In this document: positions 1 to 5,138 of the stretch, one piece after another | Numbering within the stretch: the first letter of the stretch is position 1 | How the letters are laid out: each line of letters opens with the position of its first letter | Source: JBBRLG01 sp038231495 | GTDB lineage: Bacteria; Planctomycetota; Planctomycetia; Gemmatales; Gemmataceae | DNA length: 5,138 nucleotides | Assembly (NCBI GenBank): GCA_038231495.1 | Contig: JBBRLG010000536.1 | Location: 1-5,138, forward strand | Reading direction: 5' to 3' | The notes under the pieces: model-generated | Told to the model about the DNA's origin: nothing | What the model saw: only the letters and a program-made list of their open reading frames with translations | Database searches by the model: none | Translations under genes and position numbers: made by a program

Positions 1-274
1 AGGAACCCACCCCAATAAAGTTCCTAACATTGGATTCAATGGTCGAACAAGAAAGGACAAACGGTTTCTGCGTAACGCCAATCGTCAACGTATTGTCCGT
101 CACGGTGTAGTTCCCGTGCAGGGCGCCAAAGACGGGGATGTTGGCCGTGATGGACCCCGCGCTCGCATCCCCGCTAACCGTGCCGCCGTGGCCTTCCACA
201 AACGTTTTCATCTTGTCGAAAAGGGCCGCCGCGTCTCCATCGAAAGGAACGTCGAACGGGTCGCAGGTCGCCAT
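1..274 (-). CDS. Small hypothetical protein, N-terminal part (3' end off window)
   Basis: Reading the complement from the ATG at 274-272 gives 91 open codons with no stop before the window edge, so the C-terminus is missing. The protein starts MATCDPFDVPFDGDAAALF. Residues 14-30 look like an amphipathic helix (AAALFDKMKTFVEGHGG). After it come Gly/Ser/Thr-rich alternating segments that look like beta strands (TVSGDASAGSITANIPVFG, then GNYTVTDNTLTIGVTQKPF) and a second probable helix (CSTIESNVRNFIG). There is no signal peptide or membrane segment. The start is supported by a GAGGT ribosome binding site six bases upstream. The helix-then-sheet pattern faintly recalls small proteins of the polyhydroxyalkanoate granule-regulator type, but no diagnostic motif is visible, so the function is unknown. 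It is divergent from the downstream two-gene unit. That it is a real gene is well supported by the start site, the long open frame and protein-like composition. Confidence 0.75.
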   Translation of the reverse strand, partial: MATCDPFDVPFDGDAAALFDKMKTFVEGHGGTVSGDASAGSITANIPVFGALHGNYTVTDNTLTIGVTQKPFVLSCSTIESNVRNFIGVGS

Positions 275-280
275 GATAAT

Positions 281-285
281 ACCTC
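281..285 (-). promoter_or_regulatory. Ribosome binding site of the left minus-strand gene
   Basis: The complement reads GAGGT followed by ATTATC and then ATG. This is a strong Shine-Dalgarno match at six-base spacing, and it fixes the start of the partial gene at 274. Confidence 0.65.
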
Positions 286-329
286 ATTGGGCAGCAAAGA
301 CAGGTCCCATCCTACCGGGGGAAAGAGAC

Positions 330-358
330 AATCTACGGTGCAGCGAGGCGAAAGTCAG
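330..358 (-). promoter_or_regulatory. Candidate sigma70-type promoter for the left minus-strand gene
   Basis: On the minus strand, CTGACT (complement of 353-358) is followed after exactly 17 bases by TAGATT (complement of 330-335). Each hexamer matches four of six bases of TTGACA and TATAAT. Transcription would start near 323, giving a leader of roughly 50 bases before the ATG at 274. Spacing and position are good, but hexamers of this quality arise by chance and the host sigma factor preference is unknown. Confidence 0.25.
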
Positions 359-583
359 CCCTATTTCCACCCCCGGAACGATTTTTCTCATTTTCCTCTT
401 GCAGAGTCCGAAGGGAGCGATACAGTACAGAACGAGGATCCCCTACGATTGACCGCGCGCGTCTGCCGATTGCGTCGCCGCCCAAAAACACACGGTTTTC
501 CTATCCGCCGGGTTCTTTGGGTGGTTCGCCAGGCCGCAGCCGCGCGCCCGTAACGGCCGCATCGACGCTTGGCCCGCGCCGCC

Positions 584-588
584 GAGGA
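584..588 (+). promoter_or_regulatory. Ribosome binding site of the membrane protein gene
   Basis: GAGGA sits eight bases before the ATG at 597, a good Shine-Dalgarno match at normal spacing that supports this start codon. Confidence 0.65.
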
Positions 589-596
589 AACGTGCA

Positions 597-1997
597 ATGC
601 CTACCACCACGACGGAACAAGGTGCTCTGACCGTTATCGTCGAGATCAAGCGGGGTGAAAAATCCAATCTCAACAAGTTGCTGAAGGACATCAAGGATAA
701 CGTCGATAAGGACGATTGCCGCATCGACTTTTCCCAGCTGACGAAAGTGCATTTTATGCGCTGGGTCGTCCTCGACGAGGTTCCCCTTGGGAGCGGCGAA
801 GCGTTCCCCGCCCAACTCGTCCTGTCCACCAACTATGACCTGCCGTTGAAAGATCACCTGGAGGAATTGGTTACCGTGGGCGGGGCAACCATGCAAGCCA
901 TTTATAGTCATTGTGTCGGGTACGAAATAGGCACGAACCTTTACAACTATCTCACCCAACCCCAATACAACTCCAAACCGAACGCCTTTTACATCGGCAC
1001 GCCCGGCCTGGGCGTGGCATTGATTCGCCGGGAAAAGGCCTTCCGCGAAGGAATCCAGCGGTTCCTGGACCGGCCCGACTCGGCGATTGCGCCCGGCCCG
1101 GACGCCGCGCAACGTGCCGTGGAGGGCATGAGCTTGCGGGTGCGGATGCAGGCGTTCGTACTCCACGACGACAAGTTGCGCTGGGCTTCCGAGCCGGAAG
1201 TTGAGCGCCCTTCCAAACTCCGGCGTATTGCGACGGGCCTTCTTTTTGTTCTGGTTGTTCTGTTCGTGGCGTTCGTCGCGCTCTGTCTATTCGTGCCCCG
1301 GTTCGCTCCCGTCCCTGGGTGGGCTTTACCCGTCGCCGGCGCGGTCCTTGTCGTCGCATTGATTCTATTCCTCGTCGGCTTTGTGGTTGTCTGGTTGCAG
1401 GTTCTAAAAGTCAAGGAGAACGCGCCGGACGAAAAGGGGGACCCCGTCACGATTGACGCCGACCGTATTGGAAAGTTGACTGCCAGTGAGGACCGCCTGG
1501 TCCAGAATCAATTGACCCACCTGGCCGACATTAAATCGGGATGGTTTCGCCTGGCAACCCTCCGGATCGTGCTGGCCTTTATCAATTTCATGGCCCTCAA
1601 CTATTACGTCCACGGGACCCTCTACGGCATTCCGACCATCCACTTCGGCCGTTGGGTCGTCATCGACAAAGGCCGCCGCCTGCTTTTTTTCAGCAACTAC
1701 GACGGCAGCTGGGTGAACTACCTCGGCGACTTCATCGACAAGGCGGCGCCCGGATTGACCGCCATTTGGAGCAACACCGTCGGCTGTCCCAAGTCGCAAG
1801 GCCTCTACGGCGAAGGGGCCACGGACGAGCAACGTTTCAAATCCTGGACGCGGAACCACCAGATAATTACCCAGGTGTGGTACAGCGCGTACGAAGATCT
1901 GACGGTCGATAACATTCATAATAATCATAAGATCCGCGTCGGCCTGTTCGGCAACCTCAACGCGGCCGAGGAACAAGCGTGGCTCTCCCTGCTCTAA
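597..1997 (+). CDS. Membrane protein with two copies of an HFxRWVV domain around a transmembrane hairpin
   Basis: This encodes 466 residues of a family I cannot name. The N-terminal soluble domain covers residues about 10-160. Two strongly hydrophobic helices lie at about 211-233 and 243-270, separated by a short Pro-rich turn (PRFAPVPGWALP). A second soluble domain covers about 315-466. The two soluble domains share a pattern: VHFMRWVVLD (51-60) matches IHFGRWVVID (348-357), LSTNYD (76-81) matches FFSNYD (364-369), and AIYSHCVGY (101-109) matches AIWSNTVGC (389-397). This indicates an internal duplication. Both copies keep a His followed by Phe (H52, H349) and the Asn-Tyr-Asp. There is no signal peptide. 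With a hairpin, both soluble domains should face the same side of the membrane, most simply the cytoplasm. The start has a GAGGA ribosome binding site. The stop is 13 bases before the peroxidase-catalase fusion gene, so the two are probably co-transcribed, and a role alongside that enzyme (anchor, partner or sensor) is an inference. The gene itself is secure; its function is unknown. Confidence 0.9.
   Translation: MPTTTTEQGALTVIVEIKRGEKSNLNKLLKDIKDNVDKDDCRIDFSQLTKVHFMRWVVLDEVPLGSGEAFPAQLVLSTNYDLPLKDHLEELVTVGGATMQAIYSHCVGYEIGTNLYNYLTQPQYNSKPNAFYIGTPGLGVALIRREKAFREGIQRFLDRPDSAIAPGPDAAQRAVEGMSLRVRMQAFVLHDDKLRWASEPEVERPSKLRRIATGLLFVLVVLFVAFVALCLFVPRFAPVPGWALPVAGAVLVVALILFLVGFVVVWLQVLKVKENAPDEKGDPVTIDADRIGKLTASEDRLVQNQLTHLADIKSGWFRLATLRIVLAFINFMALNYYVHGTLYGIPTIHFGRWVVIDKGRRLLFFSNYDGSWVNYLGDFIDKAAPGLTAIWSNTVGCPKSQGLYGEGATDEQRFKSWTRNHQIITQVWYSAYEDLTVDNIHNNHKIRVGLFGNLNAAEEQAWLSLL
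747..923 (+). repeat. Protein-level repeat copy 1 (HFxRWVV...NYD...AIxSxxVG)
   Basis: This covers residues 51-109 of the membrane protein. Copy 1 has about ten extra residues (PLGSGEAFPA) between the RWVVLD strand and the LSTNYD strand compared with copy 2. The two copies are too diverged at the DNA level to be a recent duplication. Confidence 0.7.
1227..1406 (+). other. Transmembrane hairpin coding segment
   Basis: This covers residues 211-270 of the membrane protein. Two runs of about 23 and 28 residues are almost wholly Leu, Val, Ala, Ile and Phe, split by a turn containing Pro and Gly. The basic stretch before helix 1 (KLRR, 207-210) and the Lys residues after helix 2 (KVK, 271-273) suggest by the positive-inside rule that both ends are cytoplasmic. 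Confidence 0.8.
1638..1787 (+). repeat. Protein-level repeat copy 2 (HFxRWVV...NYD...AIxSxxVG)
   Basis: This covers residues 348-397 of the membrane protein. In the first ten positions, seven residues are identical to copy 1 (H, F, R, W, V, V, D). The copy keeps NYD followed by Gly and a YLGDFID helix, and reads as the more compact, more regular version of the domain. Confidence 0.7.
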
Positions 1998-2002
1998 CCC
2001 CG

Positions 2003-2007
2003 AAGGA
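2003..2007 (+). promoter_or_regulatory. Ribosome binding site of the fusion gene
   Basis: AAGGA lies three bases before the ATG at 2011, inside the 13-base gap after the upstream stop codon. The spacing is short, but no other start fits the DyP N-terminus better. The compact junction supports co-transcription, and perhaps coupled translation, with the membrane protein gene. Confidence 0.5.
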
Positions 2008-2010
2008 AAC

Positions 2011-4833
2011 ATGCCACCCACCATCCCGCTTGACAAAGTCCAGGGCATTATCCTCCGCGGCTACGAGCGGCTGGAGGAAGCCACGTTCGTCCTACTCAAA
2101 ATCAATGACGTTTCAGACGCCAAGCATTGGCTCGCGGACCTGCTCGACAAAAAGCAGATCATGGACGCCACGAAAAAGCCGGCCGAGAAGACGACGGACA
2201 CTCCCGATCCAGCCGTCACCGCGGTGAACGTCGCCTTTACCTGGGCCGGTCTCATACGCCTTTTGGGAGACAAGGCTGCCGAGGCCGCGCAAGGTTTTTC
2301 GCTGGAATTCACGGAAGGGATGGACAACGAACGCCGGCAACGCATCCTGGGTGACGCGGGGGCCAGCGCGCCGGACCAATGGGCCTGGGGCAGCGGGGCT
2401 AATAAACCGGACATCCTCCTGATGCTATACGCCACCAACCCTGCGACCCTTGCAGGCCTGGTTGCAGAGCAGACGGCGGCCTTCACCAGCCGCGGGCTGT
2501 CGACGATTGCGACCCTGGAAACCAAGGATTTGGTAGGCCGCAAGGAACAATTCGGCTTCCGCGACGGCATCGCCCAGCCGTTCATTGAGGGCGTTTACAA
2601 AGACCCGCCGAACACCGAGCGAGAATCGCAAGTCGAGGGCAACATCCTCAAAGCCGGTGAAATACTGTTGGGCTACGATAACGAGTATGAGAAAAGTCCG
2701 GTCCGGCCTCGCCTCGCCGGGGCCGCCGCCGACGAATGCCTGGATTTCGGCTCCAACGGAAGTTATCTCGTTTTCCGTCAACTGGAACAGAAGGTTCATG
2801 CCTTTTGGAAATTCCTTTACGAAGCAACCAACCGGCAGGAGTTGCCGAAAAATCCTGCCGCCGACCAGGTACAGCTGGCGGTGAAATTGGCGGCGAAAAT
2901 GGTCGGGCGCTGGCCCAGCGGCGCGCCTTTGATGAAAGCTTCCGTGACGGACGACCCCAAGTTGTTGGACGAAGATAGCTACGGCTACGCCAAAAAAGAC
3001 CCGTTGGGAGACAAGTGCCCCATCGGTTCCCACACGCGCCGGTCCAACCCCCGCGATTCGCTCGAACCGGGACCCAATGCCGGCCGGTTAACGCGCGAAG
3101 ATTCGTTGCGCGTGACGAAGCGCCATCGCATCGTCCGCCGCGGGCGGCCTTACGGCGAGCCGATCCACAAGTCCATGGAACCCAATGATATTATTACGAC
3201 GATCGCGAACCGGGAAGGCGACCCGGCCGACAAGGATCGTGGCCTCCACTTCTTGTGCTTCAACGCCGACATCGCCCGCCAGTTCGAGTTCATCCAACAG
3301 ACCTGGATCAACAATCCCAAGTTCGGCGGCATGTACGGGGACAACGACCCGATCATGGGCGAACGCTTCCTGCCCCAGGTCATCCCGAGTTTCAAGATTA
3401 CGAAAGAGTCGTTGGCGTCGTTGACCAAGGCAGGTTTGCCGGCACCCTTGATGGCCCTGCTCACTCCCTTGTTGGACCAAGAGTTTCCGGACCAGGACGA
3501 GTTGGTGGCGGAACTAGGGGGGGAGGAAATTGCGGCCGCCTTCTCCCCGGAAGAACTCGCGAAATGGCAAACCGTCGTATTGCACCACACGCGCGTTTCC
3601 GCGTCGGATACCTTTACCTGGCAGGACGAGCCGGTCCGCCACCGCTTTACGAAACTCCCGGATTTTGTGCGGGTCGTGGGCGGCGGCTACTTTTTCATGC
3701 CGGGCCTGGATGCCGTTCGCTACCTGGCCGGCCAGGCGAACGCGCTACCGATCGTCAAAGTGAATGAGGTCAAAACCGACGTTACCAAAAAAGGTTTGAA
3801 GTTGGCGACGGAGTATCCCCCGCCCGGCGAAGCCGACGAGATTCAACGGCTCACGTATTTGCTCCTGAACAAGGTGCGCAAGGATTATCCGGTCGGCAAG
3901 GGCATCACCCGGCGCGACGCCCACGCCAAGCATCACGGTTGCGTCAAGGCCGAGTTTATTATCGAACCTAACTTGCCCGACGAGCTGCGCGTCGGGGTTT
4001 TCCGCGCGCCGCGAACCTTTCAAGCCTGGGTGCGGTTCTCGAATCAATTCGGGGTGGCGAAGCCGGATAGGGACAAGGACATCCGCGGCATGGCCGTCAA
4101 GCTGATGGGCGTCGAAGGAGACAAAATCCTGGAAGGCGAGAAGGACGCCAAGACCCAGGACTTTATCTTGATTAGCCACCCCGTTTTTGTCTCCAAGACC
4201 GTGGTGGAATTCCGTCGCCTGGTCCAGGCCATGACCGGAGGTGTTCTCAGCCTGGGTTGGTTTTTCCTCAACCCGTTCGACCTGCACATTCGGAGTGCCT
4301 GGAACCTTTATAGGTCCTTGCGGCGGCACGCGAACGTCCTTAAAATCCAATATTGGAGCGTGGCCCCTTACCTCTTTGGTACGCGGGCGGTGAAATATTC
4401 GGCGCGGCCACAAATTACCGGCATTTCAACCGTGCCGGCAAAGCCGGACGCCAACTATTTGCAGCAAGCATTGGTACAGTCCCTCAATGGCAAAGAGGTA
4501 CTGTTCGACTTCCTCGTGCAGGTGCAGACTGACCCGGTCCGTATGCCGATCGAGGACCCCGGCGCCCGGTGGTCCGAAGCGGAGTCTCCGTTCCGCAAGG
4601 TGGCGACCATCAAGCTACTATCCTTGCAATGCGACCTGTCCGACCCGAAGTCGGTGCAGGAAGCGTTACACATGGAATTCGGGGAAAACATTTCCTTCAC
4701 GCCCTGGCACAGTTTGCCGGAGCACCGGCCCCTGGGTGGGATCAACCGGGCGCGGAAAGTGGCCTACCGCATTATTTCCGAGTTTCGCCATCTGATGAAC
4801 GCAACGCCGCGGCAAGAACCTTCAGTGGATTGA
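2011..4833 (+). CDS. DyP-type peroxidase fused to a y4iL-like catalase domain
   Basis: This 940-residue protein carries two haem-enzyme domains in one frame. Residues about 8-575 are a dye-decolourising (DyP) peroxidase: VQGIILRGY at the N-terminus, the GFRDG motif at 182-186 with catalytic Asp185, NGSYLVFRQL at 250-258, the likely proximal haem ligand His341 in GSHTRRSNPR, the distal Arg376 in HRIVRRG, QFEFIQQTW at 424-432, and GGGYFFMPGL at 557-566. Residues about 600-930 resemble catalases of the y4iL type: RDAHAKHHG (635-643, distal His638), AWVRFSN (672-678), DIRGMAVKLMGVEG (690-703), HPVF (723-726), VQVQTDPVRMPIED, and TPWHSLPEHRPLGGINRAR ending in R915-x3-Y919, the expected proximal Arg and Tyr. 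Ser722 lies where catalases usually have the distal Asn. No signal peptide or Tat motif is present, so it is probably cytoplasmic. The expected chemistry is removal or use of peroxide with oxidation of an unknown substrate. A short AAGGA precedes the ATG. The linker (about 576-600) has no in-frame ATG and no stop, so the protein is made as one chain. DyP class V is likely, from its length. Confidence 0.93.
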   Translation: MPPTIPLDKVQGIILRGYERLEEATFVLLKINDVSDAKHWLADLLDKKQIMDATKKPAEKTTDTPDPAVTAVNVAFTWAGLIRLLGDKAAEAAQGFSLEFTEGMDNERRQRILGDAGASAPDQWAWGSGANKPDILLMLYATNPATLAGLVAEQTAAFTSRGLSTIATLETKDLVGRKEQFGFRDGIAQPFIEGVYKDPPNTERESQVEGNILKAGEILLGYDNEYEKSPVRPRLAGAAADECLDFGSNGSYLVFRQLEQKVHAFWKFLYEATNRQELPKNPAADQVQLAVKLAAKMVGRWPSGAPLMKASVTDDPKLLDEDSYGYAKKDPLGDKCPIGSHTRRSNPRDSLEPGPNAGRLTREDSLRVTKRHRIVRRGRPYGEPIHKSMEPNDIITTIANREGDPADKDRGLHFLCFNADIARQFEFIQQTWINNPKFGGMYGDNDPIMGERFLPQVIPSFKITKESLASLTKAGLPAPLMALLTPLLDQEFPDQDELVAELGGEEIAAAFSPEELAKWQTVVLHHTRVSASDTFTWQDEPVRHRFTKLPDFVRVVGGGYFFMPGLDAVRYLAGQANALPIVKVNEVKTDVTKKGLKLATEYPPPGEADEIQRLTYLLLNKVRKDYPVGKGITRRDAHAKHHGCVKAEFIIEPNLPDELRVGVFRAPRTFQAWVRFSNQFGVAKPDRDKDIRGMAVKLMGVEGDKILEGEKDAKTQDFILISHPVFVSKTVVEFRRLVQAMTGGVLSLGWFFLNPFDLHIRSAWNLYRSLRRHANVLKIQYWSVAPYLFGTRAVKYSARPQITGISTVPAKPDANYLQQALVQSLNGKEVLFDFLVQVQTDPVRMPIEDPGARWSEAESPFRKVATIKLLSLQCDLSDPKSVQEALHMEFGENISFTPWHSLPEHRPLGGINRARKVAYRIISEFRHLMNATPRQEPSVD

Positions 4834-4865
4834 GACCCTACGGAAAAGCGCAAAGCGGAAGGAAG

Positions 4866-4870
4866 AGAGG
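4866..4870 (+). promoter_or_regulatory. Ribosome binding site of the short 3' reading frame
   Basis: GAGAGGA precedes the ATG at 4876 by about five bases. This is the main reason to take the following short frame seriously. Confidence 0.4.
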
Positions 4871-4875
4871 ATCCA

Positions 4876-5067
4876 ATGATTGTATTGGAACCGGTTATCC
4901 GGGTGCGCGAACTGCCGCCCGCCCGGTCCAAGTTGCGGCAACACCTCCCAAGCATTCGCGAACTGGTATGGGAAATGCCGTCCCACCAGGAACGTTTGCT
5001 ATTACCTCGGCAAATAAGATTCTCACATATTATAGCGCGGCCGCGTAATGGATGCGAGGGTGTTTGA
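4876..5067 (+). pseudogene. Possible truncated third operon gene
   Basis: The frame opens with an ATG behind a good ribosome binding site, 42 bases after the fusion gene's stop. It begins MIVLEPVIRVRELPPARSKL and continues in plausible protein sequence for about 43 residues. It then changes to an unlike tail (from about 5005) that overlaps the stop codon and C-terminal codons of the opposite-strand gene, and stops at 5067. One explanation is a gene that originally followed the fusion gene and was cut short when a mobile element inserted at about 5000-5030. A short intact gene, or chance, is also possible. I recognise no family and no domain. Only the first 40 or so codons should be considered potentially genuine. 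Confidence 0.3.
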
Positions 5068-5138
5068 AGTAGTTCCGGACGTGTTGGGGCAGGTGGGCCA
5101 GGTGGCGCATGAACGTCTGCAGCCGCGACCGCAACTCC
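5030..5138 (-). CDS. C-terminal fragment of an unidentified protein, perhaps a transposase
   Basis: The complement is open from the right window edge to a TAA at 5032-5030, giving 35 codons: it begins ELRSRLQTFMRHLAHLPQ, followed by a short basic stretch containing NYFKHPRIHYAAAL at the C-terminus. It is rich in His, Arg and aromatic residues, with codon choice like that of the other genes. The basic, helical C-terminus and the location just after a possibly interrupted gene suggest the end of an insertion-sequence transposase. No catalytic motif lies inside the window, so this is only a suggestion. The rest of the gene, including its start, is outside the window. Confidence 0.45.
   Translation of the reverse strand, partial: ELRSRLQTFMRHLAHLPQHVRNYFKHPRIHYAAAL

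Larger units (their letters stand above)
275..596. other. Divergent intergenic region
   Basis: This 322-base stretch separates the divergent left gene from the two-gene plus-strand unit. It holds the two ribosome binding sites and the candidate minus-strand promoter listed separately. Its right half (about 440-590) is strikingly rich in G and C with several CGCG and GGCCGC runs; its left half has an AT-richer patch around 380-400 (TTTTTCTCATTTTCCTCTT). I see no tRNA, riboswitch, convincing hairpin terminator or clear operator. The plus-strand unit must be promoted somewhere here, but no strong consensus promoter is visible. Open frames crossing it overlap the left gene or lack a start signal and do not look like genes. 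Confidence 0.6.

Noticed and set aside
399..426. TTGCAG, 16 bases, TACAGT as a promoter for the plus-strand unit
   Set aside because: The -35 hexamer matches only three of six bases and the leader would be about 165 bases long; too weak to call.
449..473. TTGACC as a -35 element upstream of the membrane protein gene
   Set aside because: No acceptable -10 hexamer is found at 16-18 base spacing; the region downstream is all GC-rich.
116..553. Plus-strand open frame of 145 codons through the left gene and the intergenic region
   Set aside because: It is antisense to a better supported gene, has no clear ribosome binding site, and its product is an Arg-rich, low-complexity sequence typical of a shadow frame in GC-rich DNA.
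501..1166. Long minus-strand frame (221 codons) opposite the membrane protein gene
   Set aside because: It lies wholly antisense to a gene with strong internal domain structure. Like the other long minus-strand frames at 1404-2048, 2425-3033 and 3745-4413, it follows from the codon bias of the real gene.
4801..4833. C-terminal encapsulin-targeting peptide on the DyP fusion protein
   Set aside because: Some DyP enzymes carry a Gly/Ile/Leu-rich cargo tail, but this protein ends NATPRQEPSVD, which does not resemble one.
4889..4896. Palindrome AACCGGTT as an operator or terminator stem
   Set aside because: Eight bases only, no loop, no T-run after it, and it lies inside the short 3' reading frame.
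4764..4955. Minus-strand frame of 63 codons over the end of the fusion gene
   Set aside because: It overlaps the conserved C-terminus of the catalase-like domain and has no ribosome binding site or recognisable protein features.

Overview
The window is GC-rich bacterial DNA that reads well as coding sequence, with Shine-Dalgarno-led ATG starts and closely spaced genes. No gene fixes the taxon. The style (large fused enzymes, hypothetical membrane proteins, many CGC/GCC/AAG codons) would fit a planctomycete such as the Gemmata group or another large-genome soil or freshwater bacterium, but that is only a guess.

Layout: (1) Positions 1-274, minus strand, hold the 5' part of a small hypothetical gene that runs off the left edge. 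(2) Positions 275-596 are a divergent intergenic region with a plausible promoter for the minus-strand gene and ribosome binding sites at both ends. (3) Positions 597-1997, plus strand, encode a 466-residue membrane protein in which two copies of one soluble domain flank a two-helix membrane hairpin. (4) Thirteen bases later, positions 2011-4833 encode a 940-residue fusion of two haem enzymes: an N-terminal DyP-type peroxidase and a C-terminal catalase-like domain of the y4iL type. (5) Positions 4834-5138 hold a short plus-strand reading frame with a good ribosome binding site, possibly the stump of a third operon gene, which runs into the C-terminal end of a minus-strand gene leaving the right edge. 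That last gene could be a transposase.

The core is a two-gene transcription unit. The fusion protein carries the residues expected for peroxide chemistry in both halves: the GFRDG motif, proximal His and distal Arg of DyP; and the distal His and proximal Arg-x3-Tyr of catalases. The distal Asn of typical catalases appears to be Ser. The upstream membrane protein has no family I can name, but tight linkage suggests it works with the fusion enzyme, perhaps as a membrane anchor, sensor or partner. This pair is the best candidate in the window for an undescribed peroxide- or redox-handling system.
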